A stretch of 64,000 bases of DNA from Gemmatimonadota bacterium (GTDB lineage: Bacteria; Gemmatimonadota; Gemmatimonadetes; Gemmatimonadales; GWC2-71-9). Both the position numbers and the translations under genes were made by a program. Below are positions 33,258-42,410 of this stretch, piece by piece; position 1 is the stretch's first letter; each line of letters starts with the position of its first letter. The notes below the pieces were generated by a model. That model was given only the letters and a program-made list of their open reading frames with translations, did not search any database and was not told where the DNA came from. Location of the stretch: NCBI GenBank assembly GCA_016874005.1, contig VGVQ01000019.1:1-64000 (forward strand), given 5' to 3'.

Positions 33258-33938
33258 TTACGGAATAATCACTTGTGACTCGAGCTGACGGACGACAGCG
33301 GGCCGTAACCCGGGGACCTTTTCGAGGTCTCGTACCGAGGCGAATGGCCCGTTGGCTTGGCGATATGCGACGATGGCTTTCGCCCGGGCCGGACCGATCC
33401 CTCGGAGCGCCACCAGCTCGAGTTCGGAGGCCGTATTGACCCGCACCTTGGGAGCCGCCGACCCCCCCTTGCCCCGCTTGGGAACGACCACCTGCGGCGG
33501 GGGCGGCGCGCCCGGGAGCACGGACTGGTGCCGAGGCTTCTTCCGACCGGTATCCGGCAAGGTCAGGTGCGGGGCGATCCGATCGAGCAGGGCCTCTCCG
33601 ATGCCAGGAATCGAGTCGACCGCGGCCATAGACCGGAACCCACCACGCTTGGCCCGTTCGGCAACCAGCTTCGAGGCGAGGCCGGGACCGATTCCTGGCA
33701 GCCGATCCAAGTCGGCCGCGCTTGCGGTGTTGAGGTCGATCCGCTCCCCCTTCGCCAAGGGACGGCCGGCGGTGGCCGAACGGGCCCGATGGGTCGCGAC
33801 CTCGCCGGGGCCGAGCAGAGACGCGATGGTCACCCCGCCGGGCGCGGAGCCCGGTCGAGTGGCGAAGACCCTGATGGCGTGGCCGGCGAGGCCTACGACC
33901 AGAAGTACCGCGAGGGAATGGCGTTCGGTGCTCGTCAT
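33258..33938 (-). CDS. comEA: ComEA-like DNA-binding protein with two HhH domains
   Basis: A 226-residue protein with an N-terminal membrane anchor (LAVLLVVGLAGHAIRVFA). Two helix-hairpin-helix modules follow: DLNTASAADLDRLPGIGPGLASKLVAER (about 70-125) and RVNTASELELVALRGIGPARAKAIVAYR (about 165-222), separated by a Pro/Lys-rich linker. ComEA binds double-stranded DNA in the periplasm and ratchets it in after pilus retraction. Two HhH units are more than the single one in most short ComEA proteins. It is 119 nt upstream of pilB on the same strand, tying competence to the pilus motor genes. Confidence 0.83.
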   Translation of the reverse strand: MTSTERHSLAVLLVVGLAGHAIRVFATRPGSAPGGVTIASLLGPGEVATHRARSATAGRPLAKGERIDLNTASAADLDRLPGIGPGLASKLVAERAKRGGFRSMAAVDSIPGIGEALLDRIAPHLTLPDTGRKKPRHQSVLPGAPPPPQVVVPKRGKGGSAAPKVRVNTASELELVALRGIGPARAKAIVAYRQANGPFASVRDLEKVPGLRPAVVRQLESQVIIP

Positions 33939-33996
33939 GGCGACAAGCTACGACCGAGGCTGGCGTGAGCGTTAACCCAAACGCCGCATCACGTCA

Positions 33997-34914
33997 TCAT
34001 TTCAACGCCTTCGCCTCCCGGACGACCCCGACCACCACGTTGCCGACCGCGGCGAGCACCTCGGGACTGAGTTTGTCGGGTGTGTCCTCGGTGGTGTGCC
34101 ACCACGGGTAGGTACTCGAGGGACCGAAGTCACCGATGATGTTGATGGCCCGAATTCCAGCTGCCTGGAGGGGAACGTGGTCGTCGGTGATGGTGCCGCC
34201 AGCCTCGTTGAGGAACAGATTCCCGTATCCCATTCGGAGGGCGAGGTTCCAGACCAGTTCCACCACGGCCGGCGCCGCCGTCAACGAATGGCCCTCCTTG
34301 CGGAATTGGGCGTTTCGTCCTCCCACGATGTCGAGCAGGATCGCATACTCCGGCCGCGGGCCCGGAAGCTGATTGGCGGCGTAGTACCGGGACCCCAGTA
34401 GCACGTCCGTCTCGGGGGTGAAGGTACCGTAGTCCTCTCCGTCGACGAACAGAACGTCCACTCCGACGCCGGGCGCCCGGGCCTTCAGGGCATCGGCGAC
34501 CGCGAGCAGCACCGCGACGCCGGAGCCTCCGTCGTTGGCCCCGGGCACGGGTTGTTTGGCGCGGGAACCGGTGTCGTAATCGGCGACCGGCCTCGAATCC
34601 CAGTGGGCCAGCAGCAGCAGCCGCCGTTGCGCGCCAGGTTGGAAGCGGCCGATGACGTTCCACAGCGGGATGCTGTCCCCCGCCGCGGTTCGGTGGCGCC
34701 AACCTTGGACGACCACGGTGTCGGCGCGGCGGCCCAGTTCCTCGGCGAGCCACTGGTAGGTCAGGCGGTGGGCCTCCGTTCCGGGGACTCTGGGACCGAA
34801 CGCGACCTGTTTCTCGACGTACTCGAGGATCGCCGAGCCGTCGACCTCGGGAGCGGGCGGGGGCGTCTGACAGCCGGCGACGGCCAGGGCAAGGATCGAC
34901 AAACGGGCTCGCAT
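33997..34914 (-). CDS. M28-family zinc peptidase, glutaminyl-cyclase-like lipoprotein
   Basis: A 305-residue lipoprotein (signal ending LALAVAGC). The Zn-binding M28 fold has LLAHWDSRP (His and nearby Asp), PGANDGGSGVAVLL (bridging Asp), FVDGEDYG (acidic catalytic position), AILLDIVGG and WWHTTEDTPDKLS (last His). This order with the WWHTTxDTxDKxS end is closest to bacterial glutaminyl cyclases (QPCT-like), which form N-terminal pyroglutamate on exported proteins; an aminopeptidase is the alternative. It lies 58 nt before comEA on the same strand. Confidence 0.8.
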   Translation of the reverse strand: MRARLSILALAVAGCQTPPPAPEVDGSAILEYVEKQVAFGPRVPGTEAHRLTYQWLAEELGRRADTVVVQGWRHRTAAGDSIPLWNVIGRFQPGAQRRLLLLAHWDSRPVADYDTGSRAKQPVPGANDGGSGVAVLLAVADALKARAPGVGVDVLFVDGEDYGTFTPETDVLLGSRYYAANQLPGPRPEYAILLDIVGGRNAQFRKEGHSLTAAPAVVELVWNLALRMGYGNLFLNEAGGTITDDHVPLQAAGIRAINIIGDFGPSSTYPWWHTTEDTPDKLSPEVLAAVGNVVVGVVREAKALK

Positions 34915-34970
34915 CGGGGGAGTGTACAGCCGGCTCGGCGGGGAGCCAAGGCCGCCGTTAAGTTTGGGGC

Positions 34971-36521
34971 ATGCGTCTGTTGCGGCGACACATGCTTCGG
35001 TCCGTGGCTTTGCCGTTCGCGTTTTCGCTCACGGCATGCACCGGCCTGATGATGATCAACACCTTGGCCAAGCGGTTCGGCGATTTGGTCGGCAAGGACC
35101 TGCCGACCGCCGTCATCGTGGAGGTCCTGGTCTTGAGCGTGCCGTTCATCATCGCGCTGACCCTGCCGATGGCCGTCCTGGTGGCCGTGCTCTACGGGTT
35201 CAGCACCATGGGGAGCGACAACGAGATCACCGCGATGCGAGCGGGCGGCATCAGCGTCCTCCAGATGCTCCGGCCGACCATGGCGGCCGGGATCACCGTG
35301 ATGCTGGTCAACTTCCTGTTCATCGACCAGGTGCTGCCGCGCAGCAATGCCCGCCTCAAGAACCTCCAGACCGGGATCGGGGTCAAGAAGCCAGCCTTCC
35401 AGATGCGGGAGCAGGCCATCAACAACCTGCCGCCCTACTTCATCCGGGCCGCCTACGTCTTTCCCGGCTCGGGCCACCTGCGCGAGGTGGAGATTTTCGA
35501 CTTGAGCCTGGTCGACGGCCGCCGGGTGATCTACGCCGACAGCGGCGCGATGGCTTTCGCCGAGAACCAGACCGACCTGATTCTGACGTTGCACACCGGG
35601 CGGGTTCACGAGTACAAGACGCTCGAGCCAGGTCAATTCCAGGTGACTCGCTTCGTCCGGAACACCATCCGGGTCAAGAACGTCCAGAACCTCTTCGAAC
35701 GGGACTCGACCAACTTCGACCGGGGTGATCGAGAGATGACCACCTGCGAGATGATGGATCAGGTGAGCAGCTTCCGCCGCAGTCGGGCCCGGGCCCAGGC
35801 CACCAGGGAGGACTACGCTCGCCGCGACCTGAGGACGTTGATGCGGGTCTACCAGAGCGCCGAGCCGGTCCGGATCGCCGATTCGGCCCCGCCCAAGAAG
35901 CACTGCGGCCAGTGGCGGGTGGTCGAACGCGCCATCGGAAAGATTCTGCTGCCCCAGGTGGCGGAGGCGGAGGAACCGGCATCGCGCCCCTCCCAAAGCC
36001 TGCCAGCGCAGCCGGCGCCGAGGCCCGCCGCCATGGTCGAGACCGCGGCGGATTCGGCGATGCTGGCCGCCGTGAACGCTCAAGCCCCGCTTCAGCTGAC
36101 GTCGCTGGCGGAGGTCACCGGGGCGCAACAGGACGAACGGTACGGCACCACCCAGGCTCACCGTTACTCGGTGGAGATCCACAAGAAGTACACCATCAGC
36201 GTGGCCTGTTTCTCGTTCGTCCTGATCGGCCTGGCGCTGGCGCTGCGATTCCCTCGGGGCGGGATGGGCCTCGTGATCGGAGGCGGGCTGGTGATCTTCG
36301 CGATCTTCTACATCAGCATGGTCGGCGGCGAGTCGTTGGCGGACCGGGGTCTCGTCCCGCCAGCCCTGGCGATGTGGTTCCCCAACATCCTGGTGCTGAC
36401 GGCCGGCGTCATCGGACTGTGGCGAGTCAATCGGGAGTTCGGCTCGACCCGGGGAGGCGACCTTTCCGATCTGGTCGACAGCCTGCTCCGCCCATTTGGC
36501 CGCAAGCCCAAGGAAGCCTGA
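34971..36521 (+). CDS. lptF: LPS export permease LptF, with long internal insertion
   Basis: A 516-residue LptF/YjgP permease. The N-terminal helices (LLRRHMLRSVALPFAFSLTACTGLMMI, then LPMAVLVAVLYGFSTMGSDNEITAMRAGG) and the C-terminal ones (VEIHKKYTISVACFSFVLIGL to FPNILVLTAGVIGL) are canonical, flanking the periplasmic jellyroll. Unusually, about 130 residues (roughly 265-395) rich in Ala, Pro and Arg are inserted just before the C-terminal helices. This makes the protein about 150 residues longer than Escherichia coli LptF. With LptG and the ATPase LptB it extracts LPS from the inner membrane. Followed directly by lptG. Confidence 0.88.
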   Translation: MRLLRRHMLRSVALPFAFSLTACTGLMMINTLAKRFGDLVGKDLPTAVIVEVLVLSVPFIIALTLPMAVLVAVLYGFSTMGSDNEITAMRAGGISVLQMLRPTMAAGITVMLVNFLFIDQVLPRSNARLKNLQTGIGVKKPAFQMREQAINNLPPYFIRAAYVFPGSGHLREVEIFDLSLVDGRRVIYADSGAMAFAENQTDLILTLHTGRVHEYKTLEPGQFQVTRFVRNTIRVKNVQNLFERDSTNFDRGDREMTTCEMMDQVSSFRRSRARAQATREDYARRDLRTLMRVYQSAEPVRIADSAPPKKHCGQWRVVERAIGKILLPQVAEAEEPASRPSQSLPAQPAPRPAAMVETAADSAMLAAVNAQAPLQLTSLAEVTGAQQDERYGTTQAHRYSVEIHKKYTISVACFSFVLIGLALALRFPRGGMGLVIGGGLVIFAIFYISMVGGESLADRGLVPPALAMWFPNILVLTAGVIGLWRVNREFGSTRGGDLSDLVDSLLRPFGRKPKEA

Positions 36522-36522
36522 C

Positions 36523-37611
36523 GTGCCGATGGTTCGCTTGCTGTCTCGGTACGTGTTGTGGCAATGGCTCAAGATCTTCGTGCTGGCCGCGATCGGGCTG
36601 CCGCTGGTATCGGTCCTGATCAACACCACCGACCGGCTCAATCGGCTCCTCGACCGCGACTTGTCCGGTGCGACGATCACGCTTGCCGGGTTGTACGGCC
36701 TCCCGGGTCACATGGCGCAGATGATTCCCGCAGCCGCGCTCTTTGCCACGGTGTTCACCATCGGGCCGCTCGCGAGGAACTCGGAAATCACCGCCGCGAA
36801 AGCCGGCGGGGTGAGCTTCCATCGGCTGACCCTGCCGCTCCTGATCGCCAGCAGCCTGGCCGCGGTGTTCTGCTTCTGGATCGGGGAGGTCGCCACCCGA
36901 ACCACGGCCCGTCAGCTCGAACTGGAGAAGGAGCGGATCGCCCGGAACCAGACCACCCGGCACGAGTTCGTCTACATCGCCGACGACGGCTGGACCTATT
37001 CGGTCCGCTATCTCAACACCGAGACCAAGATAATGCACGGCGTGGTGCTCGAACACGCCGGCCGCCGGGAAGGCTACGCCAACATCGCCATCTCGGCCGA
37101 CAGCGCCCGGTGGAACGACACCACCGGCCGGTGGCGGCTGATGGGCGGCTCGTCCCACCTGCTGGCCGATACCGCGGTGCCGCGGACCATCCGGTTCCAG
37201 AGCCTCGAGTTGAAGTCTTTCAACGAGCAGCCCCGGTCGCTCTTGATCGAGCCCAAACGCCCCGAGGAGATGGCCTACGCCGAATTGGGCGAGTACATCC
37301 GCACCCTGCGCCGCTCGGGCAACGACACCAAGAAGCTCGAGGTCGATCAGGCCATCAAGTTGGCGCTCCCGGCGGCCTGCTTGGTGATCGCCTTGTTTGG
37401 CGCGCCGCTGGCGATGACGAATCCCCGGGCCGGCACCGCGTGGGGCATCGCGATCAGCTTGGGGACCACGGTGTTCTACCTGCTGTTGATCAACCTGATG
37501 AAGGCGGTCGGGGCGACCGGGGTGATCGACCCGGCCGGCGCCGCCGCCTGGGTCCCGAACGGGGTTTTTCTACTGCTCGGTGCTTGGATGATGGTGCGGG
37601 TGAGGACGTAG
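36523..37611 (+). CDS. lptG: LPS export permease LptG
   Basis: A 362-residue LptF/G-type permease. It opens MVRLLSRYVLWQWLKIFVLAAIGLPLV, has MIPAAALFATVFTIGPLARNSEITAAKAGGVSF in the coupling region, a periplasmic beta-jellyroll, and AIKLALPAACLVIALFGAPLAM at the C-terminal helix bundle. The start is ambiguous between GTG 36523 and ATG 36529. The GTG sits at better distance from AAGGAA. Only one base separates it from lptF, giving the usual lptF-lptG pair. Length is normal, unlike its partner. Confidence 0.87.
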   Translation: MPMVRLLSRYVLWQWLKIFVLAAIGLPLVSVLINTTDRLNRLLDRDLSGATITLAGLYGLPGHMAQMIPAAALFATVFTIGPLARNSEITAAKAGGVSFHRLTLPLLIASSLAAVFCFWIGEVATRTTARQLELEKERIARNQTTRHEFVYIADDGWTYSVRYLNTETKIMHGVVLEHAGRREGYANIAISADSARWNDTTGRWRLMGGSSHLLADTAVPRTIRFQSLELKSFNEQPRSLLIEPKRPEEMAYAELGEYIRTLRRSGNDTKKLEVDQAIKLALPAACLVIALFGAPLAMTNPRAGTAWGIAISLGTTVFYLLLINLMKAVGATGVIDPAGAAAWVPNGVFLLLGAWMMVRVRT

Positions 37612-37634
37612 CGATTCGGCCGGTGATGAACGAC

Positions 37635-37669
37635 ATCGGGGAGCGAGAGGCAACCTCTCGCTCCCCGAT
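37635..37669. terminator. Strong bidirectional terminator after lptG
   Basis: A perfect 16-bp inverted repeat, ATCGGGGAGCGAGAGG (37635-37650) and its complement (37654-37669), with a 3-nt loop. It separates lptG from the convergent TonB-receptor gene. No strong U-tract on either side. Confidence 0.75.
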
Positions 37670-37686
37670 CGGTTGGCTGCCCGGGG

Positions 37687-40600
37687 CTAGAACACGTACT
37701 TGGCGCCGAGCTGGACCCGCCACCGAGAGCCGAAGGTCTGGACCGGCCGGAGGCGCGGGAGGACGATGGTGGTGCCGGTCTTCGGAAGGTCGTAGCGGCC
37801 GCGATCGTCCGCGGTGGTGTTCGTGGTTCCGCGGTTGTCCGTCCCGACCACGCGGAGGAAGTTAAACTCCTCGAACGCGCTGGTTTCTCGCTGCAAGCCC
37901 CAATCCTTGTCCAGCATGTTGAGAAAATTGAACATGTCGGCCGTGATCTGCATCTTGTTGCCGCCCGGGACGTTGATGAACTTCGAGAGCCGAGCGTCGA
38001 TGAAGCTGATCCACGGATTGCGGCAGCTGTTCCGCCGCATCACGGTGCCCCGCTGCGACCGCAGGCACGGCTCCGAGGCGATGAACTGGTCGAGCACCGC
38101 GTAGTCGGCGGGCACCTGCAGGCTGATGTCGTTGGGATCCTTCGGGACGTACATCAGGTCGTTGCCGTTGATCCCGTCGCCGTTGGCGTCGCCGTTGTAG
38201 GTATACGCGAAGGGCAGGCCGGACTGGCCGCGGTAGATCATCGACAGGGCGATACCGAACGGCACGTTGACGGTGCCCGAAAGGACGATCTTGTGCCGCG
38301 TCTCGAAGCCCGAGGTCGTCAGGTTTCGGTTGGCGAGGGTGCCGTCGAGCGAGGTGAAATTGAGGTTCGAGGTGGCGATGCTCGAGGTCAGCGAGAAGAG
38401 GTCTTCGCTCTTCTGCCAGGTGTAGGCGGCGTTGAACTCGACTCCGCTCTCGAAACGCTTCTGGAGCTGTCCGGTGACCAACCAGGAGCGGTCCTTCGAG
38501 CGATTCTCGTGCGTCACGACCGTCGCGAACGCCGCCTTGGCCGGATCTGGATCGGCCACGTAGAGCATCCGCCCTTCGGCGTTGTTGTTGGTCTCGATCC
38601 GCTTGATGTTGTTCACGTACATCGTGTTGCGGTTTCGGGTATGGATCACATCGAGGGTCCCGACGATCCCGCTGCCGAAGGTGTGGTCGACCCCAAAGGC
38701 GTACCGGAGCGACTGCTGCGACCGGAAGTCCTGATCGAAGACGTTGATGGTCTGGGCCGGCGGCGTGCCGGGCGGCTGGTTGAGACAGGTGCGCGGGAGG
38801 TTGTCGATATTCAGGGTGAAGGTCGGCACTACGTTTCCGGTGCACACCAGGGTGAACTGCTCCTGACCGGTGTTGGTGAACGCGTTGGAGAGCCAAACGT
38901 AAGGCGGACGACCCGAGAAGAGGCCGACGCCACCGCGTACCACCGTCTGCCCGGAACCCCAGACGTCCCAGTTGAATCCAAACCGAGGGGCGACGGCCAC
39001 GTTGCCGGAAGGGAACGCGTCGGTCCGCCACCCCGGGAAGGCGGTAGCAAAGGCCTGGTTGGCCACTGGCGAGTCGTGGAACGGCACGTCGAACCGAACC
39101 CCGAACGTCAGCGCGACCCGATCGGACACGTTCCAGCGATCCTGGAGGTAGCCGCCGATCTGGACCGCCGACCAATCCGCGATCGGACCCTCGGGGCGGG
39201 TGGTGGTGCCGAACGACAGTTCGTACCGGTTGGGCGTGCCCGCGTCCAAGGCGTCGGCGCTCGCGAACGTCCAGACCCCGAGCGAGCCCGGGAAGAACAC
39301 GTTCCGGAAGCTGAAGAACTCGTTGTGGGTCCCGACCGTGAACTGGTGGTTGCCGACCCCGAAGGTGAAGTTGTCGGTGATCTCGAGAATGTTCTGATCG
39401 AGCGAGTTGGCCTGGGAGAACTTCTCGGCGCCCGCGGCAAGGTAGTTGCCTGCGACGTCACCCTGAACCAGGAGCAGCGGCACCCGATTGGCGACCCGGC
39501 GTTGATCGCGAACCGTCTGATAGCTCACCAGCAGCTCGTTCGACGACGACCCCAGCGAGCTGGTCAGCTTGAACCGGGTGCTGTTGGTCTTCGACTCGAA
39601 CCGATATCCGCTGTTGGACAGCTGCCAGCCGTCGCGGTCGGTTCGGGTCCGGCTGCCTCGGTTGAAGTTGTCGTCGCCGGCGTTGACGTAGTTGTGCGAC
39701 AGTTCGGCGAGATGGTTGCTGGAAACCTGGTAGGTGAGCTTGCCGAACAAGTTATTGTCGGGCCGCTCGATCACCGGTGAGTCGAACGTTCCCGGATCGA
39801 AGCCGTACTTGGTCCGGATGATGCTGGTCACCCGCTCGGCGGTGGCGACGGTGATCCCGGTGGCCGGAATGGTCGCCTCGTTCCCCGTGAAGGGCGAGAG
39901 CCGGTCCTGGATGTCTCCCGAGACGAAAAAGTGCATCCGATCCTTGACGATCGGGCCGCCAAAGGTGAACCCATACTGCTTGACCGAGAAATTGGCGAGC
40001 CTGTTGTTGGCGGTGTCGAGGCCGACTAGATCCTGCCGCTGGAGATAACCGAAAACGGAGCCAGAGAACCTGTTGGTCCCCGACTTGGTCACCGCGTTGA
40101 CGAGACCGCCCGAGAAATTGCCCCGCCGAACGTCGAACGGCGCGGTGAGGACCTGGAACTCCTGGAGCGCTTCGAGCGAAATCGGCTTGGCGCCGGCCTG
40201 GCCGCCCGGAGTGCCACTCGCCGCGAGCCCGAAGACGTCGTTGTTGATCCCGCCGTCGATCTGAATGTTGTTGAAGCGGTTGTTCTGACCGGCGATGGTG
40301 ATGCCGCCGCCTCCGGTCGTGGCCACCTGCGGGTTGGTGTTCAGCAGCGAGGTGAAGTTTCTTCCCAGGAGCGGCAGCCGCTGAATCGCCGTGTCCGAGA
40401 TGACTTGGGCCGCTCCGGTTCGCCCCGCGTTGATCAGCGGGTTGGTCGTCGCCACCACCGTGATCTCCTCGAGCGTGACGACCTGGCTCTTCATCTCGAA
40501 GTCGGCGATGTACCGCTGTCCCAGGGTCAGGAGAATGCCCGACTTGGTGGCCCGCTCGAGCCCGATGGCGCGAACCTCGATGGTGTACGGTCCGCCCGGA

Positions 40601-40836
40601 GGCACGTTCTCGAAGTTGTAACGGCCGTTCGCCCGGCTGGTGGTCGTCGTCCGCACCCCGGTCGCCGAGTTGATCAGCCAGACGTTGGCCGCCTCGACGC
40701 CCGCACCGCCTTCCTTGGTGATGACACCTTGGACCGCCGCGCTGGTGACACCCTGGGCCCCCGCCAGACTGGGGGTCAGCAGGCTAAGTAGAATACCGGC
40801 AACGAGATAGAGTGGTCGGAACGATGGCTGCCGCAT
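37687..40836 (-). CDS. TonB-dependent receptor with carboxypeptidase-regulatory-like domain (Oar-like)
   Basis: A 1049-residue outer-membrane protein. Signal peptide LVAGILLSLLTPSLAGAQ; an Ig-like carboxypeptidase-regulatory domain (about 32-115, VQGVITKEGGAGVEAANVWL to SRANGRYNFENVPPGGPY); a plug domain (about 120-235, with LPLLGRNFTSLLNTNPQ and NIQIDGGINNDVFG); and a 22-strand-type barrel ending RVQLGAKYVF with the C-terminal aromatic. This architecture is shared with Oar-like receptors common in Bacteroidetes, Myxococcota and Gemmatimonadota; they import or export peptides or other large substrates using TonB energy. Substrate unknown. No SusD-like partner is adjacent. Confidence 0.9.
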   Translation of the reverse strand: MRQPSFRPLYLVAGILLSLLTPSLAGAQGVTSAAVQGVITKEGGAGVEAANVWLINSATGVRTTTTSRANGRYNFENVPPGGPYTIEVRAIGLERATKSGILLTLGQRYIADFEMKSQVVTLEEITVVATTNPLINAGRTGAAQVISDTAIQRLPLLGRNFTSLLNTNPQVATTGGGGITIAGQNNRFNNIQIDGGINNDVFGLAASGTPGGQAGAKPISLEALQEFQVLTAPFDVRRGNFSGGLVNAVTKSGTNRFSGSVFGYLQRQDLVGLDTANNRLANFSVKQYGFTFGGPIVKDRMHFFVSGDIQDRLSPFTGNEATIPATGITVATAERVTSIIRTKYGFDPGTFDSPVIERPDNNLFGKLTYQVSSNHLAELSHNYVNAGDDNFNRGSRTRTDRDGWQLSNSGYRFESKTNSTRFKLTSSLGSSSNELLVSYQTVRDQRRVANRVPLLLVQGDVAGNYLAAGAEKFSQANSLDQNILEITDNFTFGVGNHQFTVGTHNEFFSFRNVFFPGSLGVWTFASADALDAGTPNRYELSFGTTTRPEGPIADWSAVQIGGYLQDRWNVSDRVALTFGVRFDVPFHDSPVANQAFATAFPGWRTDAFPSGNVAVAPRFGFNWDVWGSGQTVVRGGVGLFSGRPPYVWLSNAFTNTGQEQFTLVCTGNVVPTFTLNIDNLPRTCLNQPPGTPPAQTINVFDQDFRSQQSLRYAFGVDHTFGSGIVGTLDVIHTRNRNTMYVNNIKRIETNNNAEGRMLYVADPDPAKAAFATVVTHENRSKDRSWLVTGQLQKRFESGVEFNAAYTWQKSEDLFSLTSSIATSNLNFTSLDGTLANRNLTTSGFETRHKIVLSGTVNVPFGIALSMIYRGQSGLPFAYTYNGDANGDGINGNDLMYVPKDPNDISLQVPADYAVLDQFIASEPCLRSQRGTVMRRNSCRNPWISFIDARLSKFINVPGGNKMQITADMFNFLNMLDKDWGLQRETSAFEEFNFLRVVGTDNRGTTNTTADDRGRYDLPKTGTTIVLPRLRPVQTFGSRWRVQLGAKYVF

Positions 40837-40972
40837 CGGCTACTCCAGATGGGTATTTCGAGGTTGTGGAAAACGACGGGTCAAACATACGGACGAGGCA
40901 ACCGGGGTCAAGCGACCTCGGTACCGATTCCGCGACCGCCACGACGACTGGCGCCGTTCGTCCCAGCCTAGA

Positions 40973-42316
40973 CTAGCGCCGCCGCCCGATGGTGGCGTAG
41001 TAAATCGGCAGCCCCGTTAGCAGAATCCCGAACGTCACTCCGGTATTCACCGGGTCGGTGACCAGGGCGTTGACTACCATGCCGGTCGCGGCCAACAGGA
41101 AGACGATCGGGACCACGGGATACCCGATGGTCCGGTAGGGCCGATCGGCGTTCGGTGCCTTCTTCCGGAGCGCGAAGACACCGAGAATCGCCAGGATGTA
41201 GAACGGCCAGATTCCCAGGACGAAGCGATCGGCCAGCTGCTGGAAATCGTTGAAGAGCACGTAGGCGCACCCGAGGGCGGCCGCCAGCCAAATCGCCACG
41301 GACGGGGTCTGGAAACGGGGACTGACCCGAGCCACGCCCTTGAAGAACAGGCCGCGATCGGCCATCGCGAAGAAGATCCGGGGATTGGTGAGCATCGAAC
41401 CGTTCAGGGTTCCGAAGCAGGAGATCATCACGATCGCCGAGACCACCGCCGCGCCGGCTCCTCCGAGCAACGGAATCCGTTCGGCGGCCGTGGCGGCGAT
41501 GAGGCGCTGCCCCGCCATTTCCGGAACCGGCACCAGGTAGATGTAGGCCGCGTTGAGCAGCAAGTACGCGGCGATGATCAGGATGGTGCCGAAGATCAGC
41601 GCCAACGGGAAATTCCGCCCCGGGTTCTTGATCTCGCCCCCGATGAACGAGAGATCCGCCCAGCCGTCGTAGGCCCACATGATCGAGACCAGGGCCGAGG
41701 CGACCATCGAGATGCTGAACGCGGTGGTGCCGGAGCCGGAGAAATTGCCCCAGTCGCCCTGACCGGCGGCGAAGGCGAGGAGCACCAAACCGATCATCCC
41801 GGCGTATTTGGCGATCGTGGCGACCCCCATGACCCGGGCGGCGTACTTGACGCCGAGGTAATTGACCGTGGCGACGACCAGGATGGTGATCGCGGCAGCG
41901 AGATTCACGCCACCGATGGTCACCGGGCCGATCGCGATCCCCTCGCCCAGCGGCACGAAGTAACCGAAGTATTCGGCAAAGATCGTCGAGATCCCGCCTA
42001 ACGCGGACGCCCGGATCACGGCGAGCTGGGCCCACCCGAACAGGAAGGCCGGCAACGGGCCGAAGGCATCGTCGATATAAGCGAAGAGCCCCCCGGACCG
42101 GGGTGACATGGCGGCCAGTTCGGCGAGGGTGAGCGCCCCGAACAGCGCCAGGGCGCCGCCTAAGACCCAGGCCAGCATGATCGGGCCCGGCTCGCCCAAC
42201 CGGCCCGCCACCGTGGCCGGGACCCGGAAGATCCCGGAACCGATCGTCGTCCCCACGATCACCGCGATGGCCGAGAAGAGCCCGATCGTGCGGGGAAGGC
42301 GTTCGGTGTGCGTCAC
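40973..42316 (-). CDS. APC-family amino acid permease
   Basis: A 447-residue transporter with 12 predicted helices. The first helix has GLFSAIAVIVGTTIGSGIF, the unwound helix motif GSGIF of APC proteins. The helix-6 region has SIMWAYDGWADLSFIGGEIKNPGRNFP, the LAT/cationic-amino-acid style signature. The family (APC superfamily, LAT-like bacterial branch) moves amino acids with protons or by exchange; specificity cannot be read from the sequence. The gene has a possible promoter at 42361-42366 and lies downstream of ctaB's divergent start. Confidence 0.87.
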   Translation of the reverse strand: MTHTERLPRTIGLFSAIAVIVGTTIGSGIFRVPATVAGRLGEPGPIMLAWVLGGALALFGALTLAELAAMSPRSGGLFAYIDDAFGPLPAFLFGWAQLAVIRASALGGISTIFAEYFGYFVPLGEGIAIGPVTIGGVNLAAAITILVVATVNYLGVKYAARVMGVATIAKYAGMIGLVLLAFAAGQGDWGNFSGSGTTAFSISMVASALVSIMWAYDGWADLSFIGGEIKNPGRNFPLALIFGTILIIAAYLLLNAAYIYLVPVPEMAGQRLIAATAAERIPLLGGAGAAVVSAIVMISCFGTLNGSMLTNPRIFFAMADRGLFFKGVARVSPRFQTPSVAIWLAAALGCAYVLFNDFQQLADRFVLGIWPFYILAILGVFALRKKAPNADRPYRTIGYPVVPIVFLLAATGMVVNALVTDPVNTGVTFGILLTGLPIYYATIGRRR

Positions 42317-42360
42317 GAGGATCCTCGAGTGGGAGTCGGCTGCCGACCGGGGCAGCCTGG

Positions 42361-42368
42361 AGTATATT
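42361..42368. promoter_or_regulatory. Shared A+T box between permease and ctaB
   Basis: The short A+T island AGTATATT is the only candidate -10 region in the 94-nt divergent gap. Minus strand: TATACT (42366-42361) for the permease, 38 nt leader. Plus strand: TATATT (42363-42368) for ctaB, about 36 nt leader. No good -35 for either. Confidence 0.4.
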
Positions 42369-42410
42369 TGCTGCCGTCCCCCGACACTACCCTACGGACG
42401 CCCTGGGCCC

